DNA of 64,000 nucleotides from Nymphaea colorata (GCF_008831285.2 NC_045150.1:10678001-10742000), one strand, 5' to 3'. Shown: positions 44,641 through 58,189, counted from the first letter of the stretch. Translations and numbers: made by a program. The notes: generated by a model not told the origin, from the letters alone.

Positions 44641-45650
44641 TCTCCGCAATTTGTCACCACTTAATTTTTGGTACATCTCGAACCAGCAACGGGCAACCTT
44701 CTTGTTATTTGGAGTGAAATTAATGGAGGGGAAGGAGTCTCACATTGCCGATTCATGCATATATGGGAAAGAAATCCTGTTGACACATAAGTGGCAGGGA
44801 AGCACTCATACCTTCAAATATCTGAGCTTCAAAGACCTGAGTTTGATTAGCACTTGCACCCTTGTTTGGCACCGATCTTCTAAGACTGCCCCTGCCTTGA
44901 CGGCAAACACAAGGCACGTACAGCCAGGCTGTATATCGTACGTGAAGCAACAAAGCAGACATGTTCAATTTTTTAGCGAGAGGGAGAGAGAGCTATCTGA
45001 CTAAATGAAAATATATTAAGGCAAATAAAAAACAAGCATTGCTGCAAGAGCCACCCTATATAGACCGTCATTCAATCATAAACTATCCGCAGCGTCAATA
45101 TAATAACACCTTTTTTTCTGATATTCTTTTGAAAATAAAGTCATTTGAGAAAATATTCCACATTCAATAGGATTGAATTGTCATATATATATATATATAT
45201 ATATATTGTTTAAAAAAAAGTAGTCTTCTATTTACATCAACTTCCTTGTCATTTAAACTAAGGTTGCGTAAACAATAGTACTCTTTATTAGCAGCATTAA
45301 ACTTCCAGTGAAATCATGTCAACGTTCACATAAAATTCATGTTTATTTAATATGAAAAATTTATGTCGGTGCTTTTGGTTAAATCTTTTGCCAAAATAGT
45401 CCAGTTTTGTAACAGCAGCACGGTTGTAGCTTCAAAACCCACAGCGATGGTGGCAAAATAGTCCAACTTTTATGTATATCTTGAACCTGCAACTGGCAAC
45501 TGATCATATATATATGTATATATCTGTTCAAATTTGTTAAGAAAAAGTGAGAGACGTGGAAGACGCGAAGGGAGTAAATGAGAGAGATAGAGATCCGACT
45601 AAATGAAAATAAATAATAAGAAATCAAATGGGAGACAAGTATATGTATAA
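44640..45650. repeat. Diverged local duplication
   Basis: The endings at 44935-45030 and 45540-45625 share a GAGAGAGAG...ATC(T/C)GACTAAATGAAAATA...AATAAG/AAATAA text. Preceding parts share a GTA(C/T)ATCT(C/T)GAACC(A/T)GCAAC..GCAAC segment (44670; 45473). The first copy is longer. The ORF 44534-45004 lies in the first copy and has no domain; it is probably fortuitous. TA microsatellite at 45184-45207. Confidence 0.45.
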
Positions 45651-46759
45651 TATATACAGAATTTATCTTGGTAGTTGGGGCGATGATACTCAGTTCAAAA
45701 CTTTTTCGGGCCAATAAGAGTTTGAAGTCAATTTGGCAGCTTGGCGCCAGCCTATATCCTATAAAGGGCCACGTATCAGACTGCCAATTGGAGCTTATTT
45801 GAGTCGAAGAATTGTTCAACATAGAAATAGAAATGGAACGCAAGGTCTCTACTCCACCCTATGTACATAACAAGCGTACTTTAATGGGTAGACCCCAATA
45901 TATGAACTTTCAGTATTGACCTCTCTGACAGAGAAAGTACAAGGTGTAAATAAATTGTTAATTATAATTTTTCAGCTAAACTTAGCAATGAACTGTTAAT
46001 TCATGTTTTGTTGCCTTCACGTATGCACTTAGTTGACTTTCTCAAAAAAAAAAAGACATTGATATATCATTTTTTGTCTAAATTAAACTTACTGTTTAAT
46101 TTTTCTTCATATTTTGTAACATCAATGTCTTCCCATGTTGCAATGTTCAAAATGGATTGATAGATCCAATAACGTGAAACACCTATTTATGTATAAGGAA
46201 AAGAGTAGATAAGCTGCCGGCGAATGGAGATTTGTGGTGCCCATTTGAGAAGACATACTTCTTCAGTAATTGGTAAGCATTTTTTTCCATGGTTGTCCAC
46301 TAGCGGCTTAATTAGCTTGCATAAGATGTTTGGTTAGAGCTTAATAGCCATGGTGTCACTACACATGCCCTCATGGGATTTTTTTTATATAACCTCTTGA
46401 GCATCTTCTTTTGTCAATTATTAGGTGTATTCAGAGTTAAACTTCCTTCAATATCAAACTCTTCCAAAATGAAGTATTGATTGCCTGCTTATCCTTTGAG
46501 CCATCGCACCGTAGCAAAAAAGGTTTCTATCTTGGTGAAGTTTTTGATGTAGTGGGACCATGAATGATTCTCACACGTTCTATTCTATTATTAACCTTAG
46601 CTGATCCCTTACATGTTGAAATCATGTTTACCAACATTAAAAGACTTGTAAGAATTGCCTTTCTAGATATAAGCATAGATGCAATTAGGTTGTCTACCAT
46701 GCTGTTTGGTTACTAATAGGTATGGGGAAAAAGCTATTTGTTATTAAAAAACTCTTACC

Positions 46760-46975
46760 AATTTTGGGAATATCTTTTCATCCACGAAGGTGTGGATGGC
46801 ACTGTAAATTGTTGCGCAACTCTTCAATGTTTTGCAGTAATATCTGTGATATGTTACAAGGGAGTGTTTCCTTGACATCTGTATCATATAAAGAAAGCGG
46901 TCCAAAGCAACACTTTCCTTTCAATGCTGAAAAGAGTGCTTCTCCAACAAATGCATGGCCCATATTTTACATAAT
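46760..46975 (-). other. Coding-like fragment of unknown identity
   Basis: The minus-strand frame 46778-46963 reads MGHAFVGEALFSALKGKCCF, GPLSLYDTDVKETLPCN and ISQILLQNIEELRNNLQCHP. It looks like soluble helical protein sequence and ends in a stop. An alternative plus-strand frame covers the same bases. I cannot name the family. It may be a captured or decayed exon. Confidence 0.25.
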
Positions 46976-47451
46976 TAGACGCGCGACTTCTAAGCTCAGG
47001 TTTTCCATACCCAGGTAAGACACATGATTAGATGCTATCTCATCATTGATTATGATATTAAAAAGGGGTGAACCGCAGACCATCCAGATTTCACAAATAG
47101 AGGAAAAATATACTTGAGTGGGGAAAATTGGTCGTGTTTGATTTTAACTTTTTAAGATTCCCCAATCAAATGATTAGATTGGATGACATTCAAAACCAAG
47201 TTTCCCTACTCTCAAACATTACTTTTAAAAAACATAAGTTCCTTATGAGGGAAAACTAAAAAGGGTGCTGCTTTTTCAACTGCCGCAATTAATTCAGTGT
47301 ACCCGGAGTTCGTATTCAGATATCTAAACTTGGAATAGGATATCTAAGTTAAGTTCTTTATTATCTAACGAGGCATTTATTTAAAACTGAATCTGAGTTT
47401 GATAAGATGGAGTTTCTTATTTAAATCTGATGAATTCCAATTTCTTACTTG

Positions 47452-47472
47452 GATATATACATATACATATAC

Positions 47473-47509
<37 letters not shown>

Positions 47510-47531
47510 TATATATATATATGTATATATT
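47452..47531. repeat. TA microsatellite, compound
   Basis: About 35 TA/CATA/GATA units. Confidence 0.95.
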
Positions 47532-47599
47532 GCTATGTCCAATTCTTTAAAAGCATTTTGAATGGCCCACACCGGATGTACTGTTGGTCGTTGATTGTT

Positions 47600-49875
47600 T
47601 AGTGGATCATGAACGTGAATTTTAAGTTTTCCAACGTCAACATTTTCAATAATACTCCATTATTACCCACCATTTATATTAAAATGTACGGGAGGCCCCT
47701 TGTTTAGCAGTCAAGGCAGGGATTTTGATTTTTTAAATTATTTAATCGTTTAAATTACATCTTAGACAAGTGAGGTTCTGATTTTCGCCCATAAATACGT
47801 TATGCAAATTCAAAATCAACAATTCCAGGGACTTCACCAGTGAACGTGGGAGTCAAGATAAATGGCAATTAAGATCATGCTGAGGCTTGAGAGCTGGTTT
47901 TAAGTTTCCTATCAAGACAACGGCGGTGTTGATTAGCAGATCAGAGGATGCACCTTGCTCGCTTTTGCAGAAGGAAAGAAACTCAGATATTTGAAGGGGT
48001 ACGCTTCATGCAAACCTTATCTTCTATACACAAGCTTTTTTTTTTCGCATACATGAATTGGAATCTCTAGCCTCCTTCCATTCTCTTCTGCCCCAATAGT
48101 TTGATACAGTTAGTCTCAAGCCTTTGCTTGGGACACAACCTTGTACCTAAGAGGCAAAGGAAAAGGGAAGCCATGGTTTCTTGCACCTCTCTCCAAAACC
48201 TTGTTCATAAGGTAGAAAGCTTCGTTTAGCAGTTCATGCATCATATGGAATAATCTGGAAACCGTAGTGGTGGAAGTGCATACTTATAACTTCATATCTC
48301 GTAGCTATTTGCTCATTTACATACTTAGTTCCCATTATCAGTCTTAAGATTTAATTGTTAGGGCCACTCAGCCAGAAACTTCAGGCTCCTCACTCTCAGG
48401 AAGATTGAATAAGCCACTTGAGTGACCGATCTCCTTCTTTGCTGTTCAGAATTATAGGGGAGGAATTCTTTGGAAATTAAAGAAAAAAAAATTCCTCATA
48501 ACCATAAAACATTGCACGGTAGAGGAAGAGAAATCGTGATAAAAGGCGCCAAGAGCAAATGATGACAAATTGACCCTTCTAAAAGTAGAGTGAGAAAGGA
48601 CAAGATCACCTTCAAGTTGACACTTCTTATATATGCATGTATGTAGTTATCATTCACTGAGTTTGATTTTACGTTGTCCTCTCGCAGCACAGTTGTTTGG
48701 GCATCCCAATGTTACTGCTAGCGCCACCAGTTAATGGCTTCTCACAAAAATATAAGGCTGCTTCTTGTGCAACATATAGACAAAGGCTGATGTAAATAAA
48801 TGGAGAACCTTCGTCATCATCGGTCGGAAGGAGGCAACCAGGTAAATTCCCACCATTCAACTTCTCAGCGAACTGCTGTTCTTCTTTTCTTTTGAATGAA
48901 TGGACACCCCTAGCTTGGCCTAGCTTTCATCTACTTTTGGCTTTCAGTAGGCCAGCGGGGGAGAATCTGTCTCTCTCCCCACATCTTAATTAAGTGGCAA
49001 TTAAGTGCAATTGTTGGCCAAATTAAGAAGCCAACTTCAGTAAGTTTAACCATAGTGTTAATTGTTGGGTAGTCGGTCCTTTTTCTACAATCCATAATTA
49101 AATCTCAAAGAACATCATTTCTCTAAGGAGGGTTTGACATATCCAGAACCATGGAATTTTAGAAACTAAATGCTCATTCTTTTAAGAAATTGAAATTATT
49201 AAACAAATTAACATGGTATTTCGTTTGTTGGAACTAGGAAACTGAAACTTGAAAATTTTGATTCTGTTCCTGTTTGAGAAGAAATTATGATTCTAGAATT
49301 TTTATTTTTGAATCAAAATTTTTAACTAGGGGAGGCATTATCTTTGTGGGTCGAATACAAATGTAGCTTCCTTTAGCTGATGACTTGAAAGAATAAGTTC
49401 GCATGTGTGGTGAAGGCAAATTTTTTAATCGTTGTTGACTTTATTTTAGCTGACCTCCTCAATCTCTTTATGCCCAAGTGTATCAACCATGAAGTTTATG
49501 AGATTTTTCAGTTGATAAAGGTTGCCAATATATATCATGCCGTATTTTCATGTTTTGTAATGCGTGCTCATTGTTTCTTTGGAAATTAATTTGTTTAAAA
49601 GAGTCTATTGTTCTTAAGCAAAAGGGAAGCATAACAAAGTAAATTCTCTTCACCCAATTCATCGTAATATTTATTTGAGAATGAATGAGTCATTCACTCC
49701 ACCTAAGGCTTCTTTTTTAAGTCTCTACATGTATTGATTTTCTAAATTTTGGCATCTGCCGACTACTTACATCCAAGCCACCTTGCAGTTCTGAATGGTT
49801 CTTCATTGATGAGCCGCTCTCTTTGCTTTGACGTGCATGAATAGGTATAGATCTACATACTCCTCCTCCTGCTTT
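47600..49875. other. Gene-free AT-rich stretch
   Basis: An ATG in good context at 48173 (GAAGCCATGG) opens only MVSCTSLQNLVHKVESFV before a stop, or ends at a donor-like AAG|GTAG; this is too short to call. Nothing else is supported. Confidence 0.35.
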
Positions 49876-49878
49876 TCA

Positions 49879-50014
49879 CAGAGAGAGAGAGACAGAGAGA
49901 GAGAGAGAGTGAGAGAGAGAGAGAGGAGAGTTGGTGGGGGAGGGGGAGGGGGTCAAGTACCGGGAGAGGGAGTCCAGTTTTTCCAAGCTAATTTATATAT
50001 ATATATATATATAA
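49879..50014. repeat. GA microsatellite, G-rich tract and TA microsatellite
   Basis: (GA)n interrupted by C and T from 49879 to 49926, a GGGGGAGGGGGAGGGGG tract near 49936-49952, then (TA)n at 49996-50013. The ORF over it is an artefact of the repeats. Confidence 0.9.
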
Positions 50015-50626
50015 ACATGGGCAACCACTGATTTTTTTCCTGATTTCGTTTCCTTGACAAAGTAGTTTCCCGTTCTTCACTGAAGTATGGCGCTTGTTTG
50101 CAAGGTCTACGGTATAACTAAGAACCGATGGAAACCACATTCTCCTAAAAGACCCACAAGGAAGTGATACTATGTGGCAATTCCCTTGATAATAAATTCC
50201 TAAGGATATTATCAAAAAAATATCATACAGAAATAGTGGTCTGCTCGGATAGGAGCGCTACTTCCCTAGCAGCTTTGCATTGGAAACACACTCCTGTTTG
50301 GATCAAGCCAAATTCTTAAACATGATTGCATATACAAATTCACGTACTATGCATTTCGGTAGAATAAATAGGACAAGGTGACCTAACCAGTTCAAGGTGT
50401 AGACCGCAGAAGGCAGCTTGACAAAAATAGTAAATATCAGTAATTCTGGTCAATGTAAGCAATTTTAAATTGTCCCCTCAATTTAATGATCATCCTGAGG
50501 TAGCTCTTCGACAATTGAGGTGTACATAATTTGTAGTTGCCTAAATGTTCATAGTTTTCTCTACTTTGTCTTAGATTCTACCACTTCACTTGTAACAAGT
50601 GAGAATATGTTTTTGATAAAGTTTTA

Positions 50627-51060
50627 TATGCCGCTCCATATATATAATGAGCATACGCCGGTTGTGGACGCTACTACCAATATGCATGTTTACTTTAATG
50701 CTCCAACATTGTGCATGCATGTGTAGGAGATAACAAATAGGTGTGAGATCACAAGTATGAGATAACAAATAGGTACGAGATAGTAACAGATATATGAAAT
50801 AACAAATAAGTAATATATATAAAATAACAAATACATATGAGATAATATGTATGAAGTAACAAATAGGTAGGAGATACAAATAGATATGAGATAACAAATA
50901 GGTACAAAAGAATGACGGATGTTTGAGATAATAAATATGTATCTGATAATGTATATGAGATAACAAATAGGTATGATATAATGATGGATGTATGAAATGA
51001 CGCTAAACATAAGTATGATATAACAAAATATTTATGAGATAATGAGATAACACTATGAGT
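50627..51060. repeat. Dispersed unit with GAGATAAC minisatellite, copy 2
   Basis: The leader with CTACTACCAATATGCATG...TTTACTTTAATGC is followed by an array of TATGAGATAACAAATAGG-like units from about 50729 to 51055. It is homologous in the same orientation to 17878-18240 and somewhat longer. Minus-strand ORFs rich in Tyr, Leu and Ile are repeat artefacts. Confidence 0.75.
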
Positions 51061-51129
51061 ATGACAAAAAAACGAAGACAGTTTTCTATCACTTAAATGG
51101 GTATATTGGTCATAACAATATGCAAAATA

Positions 51130-51640
51130 ATTTTAATGTTTGGGAAGAGTGGGTTTCAGCTCAATGGGCCAAGCCCACTTTGCATGACAGGTCCCGGTGC
51201 CTTGTCGTATGTAGGGTGCTTGCACATGGAATACCCACTTTCCCTGAGATTGCCATAAGCCTGGGCGTCAGGGCATGGGGCCGGGTACCCAATACGCGGC
51301 TCGACTCGAACAAGGCTCAAGCCCAAGAAAAGGCATCGGGCTGAACCAGGTGGGCTTGACTAAGCCCGATTCCGCGTGATAAAAGAGTTTTAATGTTATT
51401 TTTTTTATTATATATATATATATAATTATAGTATTTTCTTACAATTAATTATATCTATATATTATTTTATGTTAAAAATATATATTTTAAATTTTAACTG
51501 AGTCGGATCTGAGCTCGAGTTTCGGGTGTTGGGTCGGGGCCAAGCCACAGTTATGAGTTGAGGCCCGGTCCGAGCCTGACTCCTTATCGGCCGTGCCAGG
51601 CTGATGCCCAAGCCTAGATTGCGAGTAGACCTTATTAGAT
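51130..51640. repeat. GC-rich dispersed repeat with AT centre
   Basis: Two GC-rich parts (about 51150-51380 and 51500-51630), full of GGGC, CGGGC, AGCCC and CCCGA strings such as CTCAAGCCCAAGAAA and GGCCCGGTCCGAGCCTGA, flank an AT core with TA repeats. GGGCC/GGCCC-type text arranged in opposite orientation on either side is typical of common plant non-autonomous DNA-transposon-derived repeats. Exact termini and target duplication were not identified. Confidence 0.4.
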
Positions 51641-51659
51641 CATTGGCTGTTTAAACCTA

Positions 51660-54600
51660 AAGGTCAACACATAGATAACAAAGAATAATGCCCCAATTTG
51701 TTTTTGGTCTCAATCTAGGCCATGTCTGTTAGTGAAAGTTTAGTTACATATAAACAAAAAAAGAAGAAAAAAGAAACGCATAAGAATTTTCTTCAATATA
51801 AAATTACCCCATCATTGACCTGTACTTAATTGACAAGATCTCTTCTTTCTCTTCTTCCCCAAAAGGAATCCTCCTCCTCTTCCTACTCTCCTTTTCTTTC
51901 AAATTTTTTTTACATCCCTATGCTTCTTTCTTTTTTTTAAACCATTTCTTTTGTAATATTATTTGGATATGTTCACTGGAAAAAAATGGAGAAATGAAAA
52001 GGTAATAAGAGTTGACAGGTTAGAACAATTTGAGGAAATACTGGGTCCTAGAAGTATATATGAAAAAACCCAAGGTAAGGAAAAGAAAAAATATATTATT
52101 ACGAGCCAAGAAAACTAGGTTTAATGGCATTCAAACATCTTCTTGGCATGTTCAAAATAGAGAGAGGGGTGGGCTTTAGAGATAGAGTAGTTCACATGTT
52201 TGGTGCTTAACATGGGCGTGTTCATTCTACCATTCGAGGAGATGGGGATTTTTGTTATTTTTAGATCAAATATCATATATATATATTAATTATTGTTTAG
52301 AAAGTGACTTTCTTCTTTCCATTCTCCTAGAGGAAAGGATCCTCCTTTCCCAGCAGGAAGGCTATCTGGTTAATTTCAACCACCTAATATGCAACTGTCA
52401 TTAATCACGGCAAATGGCATAATAGAAGGTTTTTCACAAACCATGCAAAGCAAAGAGCTTTTTCTAATATTCATCTAAAAAAAAGTTTTTCTAATAATCT
52501 AAATATATTCCTTTTAAAATATCAATTCCCTTTTCTTAGCCAAGGATAATATATGGGTCTATGGTTATACAAGGTAAAAAAAGATAATGAAAATTGAATA
52601 TATAATCAACTTAATTTTTGAAGGAGCTGCATGATTCCTCAGGAGAAGAATTCATATCCATCCATTAGATAATCACGGCAAATGGCATACCTTTTTTAGT
52701 TATAAAAAAAGTTACCAAAACATGTAGATTCAAAAATATAATTTATATCCACAATCATATATATAACAGGTCTTTAGAGTACATGTTCAAAAACACAATT
52801 TCCTTGTTCATGCAATTTGGTGTGATTACTTTCAAGGTTTGAATGTTGAATTTAGAAACAATATCTATATATAATCTAGGCATGTTTGCTGAAACAAGAA
52901 CATGATTTGTTTTGACAAATTAGCTATGAGAAAAGCTGCATAAAAAAAGATGAATGGGGCAAGAAATAAAAAAAAAATTATGCCAAGCAGTACACATAAT
53001 GATCAACATGCACCTGGCCATCCAACGTTTTTTAAGCCAGTGTTTCTGAGCAACATTTTCAAAACCTATGTTCGCACCCAACCCCTTTCTCGAAGGGTGT
53101 CAAATACGAATCAGAAAATTCTTTTAAAATTGAGGTTTTGAAAAATATTTCAAGGGAAAGGGATCCGCCCATCGGTATGAGGTCCAACCATTCCTACCGC
53201 CTTTAACAAGGGTAATTGGACCAAGGACTAAGGATCATTTAGATCATATTCGAGTTTTTAATCCAAATCATATATGCTTATGCATTGAGGTTTTGGATTC
53301 AAGAATTAAAAGTCATTTTGAATAAGTGATTTGAACTCGCTTTGAAGATTGGAGGATTTTAAATTGGTTCAAAAACCTTTGTTTTTGTGCCATTCAATTT
53401 GAAATACATAATTTTTGAGGATTTTGAAGATGAAATTGAGTTTTTTGTTGTGAACTCTAGATGGTTCATGAGTTGAAATTATGATCAACTTTTGGAAAAT
53501 AGTTAAGTTTCCTTAGCAAAGAAAATTGATTTTGAATTCTTCTTTCGCCAAATCATGTGATTTGGTTAGGTAGAGTTCATACTTATTATAAAACGTAGGT
53601 TCCAAATTGTTAGAAAACGTGTTGTTTTCTAAACACACTTTGGCCAAAATTATGAATGCATTGCTTGTGTTTTCTTTTGAAGTTAAGAGAAGTTTACAAA
53701 TTCTTGTTGCAATATGACTTGGTCACTTTTTGCAACTCAATTTTGGATCACTTAACTTCTTAAGAATGTGCAAGTGGTGCTATTGATTTTGGGAGAAAGT
53801 GAATACATGAAATGAGAAGGAAACTACATGGAACATTCATTCTTCTCTCTCTCATAATCTCTCAAGATTCATTCATGTGGAGCATACATTCTTCACTCTC
53901 TCATGATCTCTCAAAGTCCATCCATTGTAATTACATGTCATACAATCTACACATAAAGATTGATTTTAATTAAAATATAGGACTTTCTCTAAATGTTCTT
54001 ATTATATGATTAAGCACATGAATTAGAGATGTAGTCCATAAGCTTGAGACTTAACATAAAATTATCAAAATGATGAAAAATATACAAATGATGCCAAAAT
54101 CAATTTTTGAAATAGCTGAAAGTTGTGGACATTGATTTGAAAAAAGAGCTTGTTTCTTAGATAGAAATGAGAAGTCCTTCATCACATTTCAGATTACTCA
54201 TGAAATCGTCAACTTCTTTGGATGGTTCTAGGATAGTTGACATTTCAAATATGTAAAATTTGACATTCTTAAGCCAATTCCTATAAAACATTGTCTGGTT
54301 TCAACAACATACATACATCTTATGTATGTATTGCTGAAATTAAGCAAATTTTAAAATGAAATGAAATGATCTCATAACTTGGTATTATGAAAATCAATAT
54401 GATATGTTTTCTTAAAACCAGTTTGGAAACGTGTTCCAACTTCATTTTAAGGGAGGAAAACAATTTTTAACAAGAGATTGCACACGTATATGTATATATA
54501 TAACAATGTATACATATACGTACCTTACTCTTTAAATTGAAATTTTATCATGGGACCGCATGACTCATGAATCATGATGATTCATGGCTGGGTTCTTTTA

Positions 54601-54980
54601 CGTAGGAGGATTAAAAATTATGATAAATGAATGCTCAAGCTAGTTCATCCTTAGTTTCACCATGCAAAGGTGGATTACATTCAAGAGTATGCATCCATCC
54701 TTAATAGGTTTTTTTTTCATCATATATATATTGCAGCAAGATAACTCTCTCACTGTCGGATTCCCTCGTGTTGGGGAGTTCAAAATGGTTTTAAGCTGGT
54801 TGTTTTGAAAGGGACGTGGCCTTGGGGCTCTTTTCAAAATTTGATACATGAGTTCATCTTTAAGAAAAACCGACGTATGCATGCATTATGCATTAACATG
54901 AACATTTAATCGTAGGTTCCCCCTAGCCGGACATCATTCTCAGCTATAAAATACATGAAAATAAACCCTCCCCATGAGTT
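51660..54980. other. Gene-free AT-rich stretch
   Basis: No supported gene. A 55-bp local duplication (CATTCTTC.CTCTCTCAT.ATCTCTCAA) lies at about 53837-53920. Near-palindromes occur at 54307-54333 (CATACATACAT/ATGTATGTAT) and 54566-54586. Confidence 0.35.
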
Positions 54981-54989
54981 GCTGAAATG

Positions 54990-56656
54990 AAAATGAACTA
55001 ACGAGAAGCCAAAATAGATGAGAAATGGGTTTAAATCACCTACCTTGCGGTCGGTCTTGATACTTGATCTTCACCTTCACTTGTTTTCTAAATCGAGCAG
55101 TCCTAAGCGAGAATCCAAGCTTGAATTCGAACTTAGAAACTAGAAGAATAATAGCTTGCTTGCTGGAATTTGTAGTAGGAAAGAGGCTTCTCACCACGAA
55201 AATCCTAAGTAAGCGTTCACTTAAGCATCCTAACTTAGCAAAATCAATGGAGAGATATGAAGAAGAAATATGAGAAAAGAGGGAAGAGGGCTTGGACGAA
55301 TCTCTCCTCTCTTCCTTGGCTTCTCCCTCCTAGCTCTCTGGCTGCACACTTGATGGAATACCTCAAATTTTCGTCCCCCTCCTTGGTGGCCAAGGGGAGG
55401 TTTATATAGAGGAAGAGGTGGGTCCAACCACCTCCTTTAATTTACCTTGTAAGATTAATCAAGGCTTAGGGAGATGAAAAATGGATTAAATGAGTTTTAA
55501 TAACTCTATTTACTCATTATTATGCTATTTACACGAGCTAGGTGAGCTGGGTTAGGTTTGGTCAATTTGGTTCAGAACTAGCTGATCAACTTTGACCAAA
55601 AATTTAGACAAAAATGCCCTTACACAGGGTTTTGTTATATTTTATGCTATTTATTTTTTTTTCTTTGTTTGAAATCAAGCTTGTTAGGTTAAAAGATAGT
55701 TATTAAGCTCCAAATGCCACTGAATTATGAAGATTCAATTTAAATTTTAATAAATTTTAAAAATTCAATTAAATTTGGTTTGAAAAGGGTATTTTCATCC
55801 ATAATTTGATTGAAGACAGATTTCAACTGAATCAAACTTTTGTTTGAAAATTGAATTTTAATTTGGTATTTGATTTATGCATTTGACAAATCCAAATGTT
55901 TATTTGTCTTTCATAAACCAATTTTGCTCTGTAATCTCAATTTGACGTCAGAAGGGCAAAATTGTCCAGATTGGTCAATTTCGATCAATTGATGAAAGTC
56001 AAAGCTCATTTGCGAATAGTTTGACTTTGTTTGAGGTAATTTGATAAATTTGAGCCAAGAAAGCTCTTAATTGAGCTAAATTTTACTTTGACTTAGTTTA
56101 GTCAAAGTGGGTTTGCTTCGATCAAAGTCTATTTTCGTCCATTATTTGGATCATGAGACAGACCTACCTTCTCTTGCCAAGCTGAGCTCATGTTGACGAA
56201 GCCTAGCTGAGATTTTGGTGCGCTAGGGTCAAACCCATTTGAATTAAGTGGGTTTGACCAGCCTAGTTATCGCTTTTCGAAGATTGAAAACTCCATAAAG
56301 AGAACCTAGTTAAAGAAGAGAGAGATGCATAAATGTTTCTCTTTTCCTCGGTTTCTCGTTCTTTTCTCCTTGAAAATGACTTTTTTTTATTTAATTGAGA
56401 TAAAATATGTTATTCTCCTCTTTTTATGGGGGGCATGACCCCTGGGAGGGGCTTTTCACCACACGGGCGAGGTGGGGCCCACACGTGGGTCCCACATAGC
56501 ATTCTAGACTAAATCAGATCCAATTCTTGGATCTGAGTCAAAATTTGAATTTTGCAATTGGATTTGGATTTCAAATGACATTTGCAAAATTTCACAATTC
56601 TTTTGTGAAATTTTCACATTGCTTCAATTTTGATGTGGAAAAATGTGGGTTGTTAA
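54990..56656 (-). repeat. LTR-like non-coding region (two possible promoters)
   Basis: On the minus strand the sequence starts TGTTAACAACCCACA at 56656, a typical LTR start. It has a TATA-like CATAAAAAGAGGAG about 235 bp later (56420-56433) and a second TATA-like CTCTATATAAACCTCC at about 55396-55411, followed by a purine-rich leader. GGATCTGA...CAAATTTTGA text resembles the U3 of the Tat-like element in style. No second copy and no pol sequence is present in the window, so a solo or nested LTR is only inferred. Confidence 0.3.
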
Positions 56657-57274
56657 CAACCTAACTGCTAAAGTGTGTGTACAACATATATTTATGATAC
56701 TAAAAAGTGAACAAAAAGTTCTTTTCATTAGTCATGGAATCTGATTATGTAAGTCAAAAAACATCTGATATATCGCTAATCTTTTAGTCCAGTGAATTAA
56801 TGATCTGGTTTAGATTGTTGGTTTCGATAATTTTCACAACCATATTGTATGACCTTTCATGGACGCTTGAAAGGAGTGCATAATCAAACTTTGGAGTCTA
56901 TTAGACTCATGAAAATCACGAATTATATCTGTGAGTGCTAACTCCTTTACACTTAAGTGTCTTTGTAGTTGATAATTAACTAGCAACTCCATGTTGTTTG
57001 AATAAACTTTACTAATCCATGTGATGCATAAAGATGAAAAAATTGTACTTTTGATCTTTTATCTTCATACATCTTAACCTCCTCATAAATATATTTTGCA
57101 ATTCATTTACATGAACCCATGTGATTCTTTTCCTTACATGCTTACACACATGTACAAACGTATGAGCTTTATGGAGTTACCTTGTCAACTGTTGGTGCAT
57201 GAATTGACCATGGTGGATCTTGTGTGGGCAATCATTGAAATTAACCACCTTTGCGCTATGTCATGACTCACATA
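56657..57274. other. Gene-free AT-rich stretch
   Basis: No recognised gene or repeat. Confidence 0.35.
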
Positions 57275-57597
57275 TTGTTATTCTTTATCAATTAAATCAT
57301 GATATCAATCAACAAAATATTGAAGAAATCATCACACAGAAGGTTACACGATTTGACATAATAGCATACATCCGAGGAGAAGAAGAGACATCATACAAAG
57401 TGAGAACATAAAGGGCTAGAGGATAATGAGCATGGGAAGAAATCTCAAAACCAAAAAATTAAGAACAGCCAAAATTCATTCACTAGGAGAACAATAAGCT
57501 TCTAGGAATAGAAGATATCACTTCAAAAAATGTGCAACCACCTGATATGCTTTAGCTGGGGTGAAGATGCCGACGTCTTCTCCTAAAATCAAGTTAC
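57275..57597 (-). repeat. 3' LTR of a copia element (probable)
   Basis: On the minus strand the RNase H end is followed by a polypurine tract AAGGGGGAGA and then TGTAACTTGATTTTAGG, a typical copia LTR start. A matching CA end is present at 57275 (AAAGAATAACA). That gives an LTR of about 323 bp, in the usual copia range. The 5' partner is not in the window. Confidence 0.5.
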
Positions 57598-57850
57598 AGT
57601 CTCCCCCTTAAGTTGGTGTACAAATGTCAATTTGTCCAAATTTGCTGGCTATGCAATGATACTTCTCTTTCACATGACTCTTGGTGAAAATATTGGTTAG
57701 TTGTTTTTCACTTCTGGCATATAAAGTTAGCAGGGTTCTATCTTGTATTTTTCCCTCAGAATAATGGCAATCGACTTCTATATGTTTAGGCACTAATGGA
57801 ACATTGGGTCAGCCTAGTAGCATACCCTTTGGCATTAACCCAAGTATGTG
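57598..57850 (-). pseudogene. C-terminal end of copia RNase H
   Basis: The minus-strand frame 57608-57793 reads PKHIEVDCHYSEGKIQDRTL and RSEKQLTNIFTKSHVKEKY, then SKFGQIDICTPT and a stop. It matches the end of copia polyproteins (RTKHIEVDCHFIREK..., SEDQLADILTKAL, SKLGLIDI). Upstream (57794-57900) the match ends after a frame change. Only about 70 residues of pol remain. Confidence 0.75.
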
Positions 57851-58189
57851 AAAACTTGAATCCAATTTGGTTCTCACACAAGAACCATTTCAAAATCATG
57901 TTTTTCTAAAATATTTAGAAAGTTAAATTATTTAAATGATTTCAAAAACCGTAGGTCTTGTAGACATCGAGTCTACAAAGACCTAGCTCATATCCGTCTT
58001 AGAGTCACCTACTTGTGAGCCTATTTCCATAACCTTTTTGTCTAGTCAAATTTCTTTAGATACCCATTCATATGAAATGAATGAAGTTTATATCATATAT
58101 CACATCATTTGAATAATATCAAACACATTTACTACAGTCAAACCTATCCCTATGTAGGTTTAAACCTACTTTTGACCAACCTACCCCCT

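Noticed and set aside
44534-45004. 156-codon ORF as a gene
   Set aside because: No domain, the copy at 45.4 kb does not preserve the frame, and a GA-rich tail suggests chance.
50586-51010. Tyr/Leu-rich minus-strand ORFs resembling membrane proteins
   Set aside because: Produced by the GAGATAAC minisatellite read in reverse.
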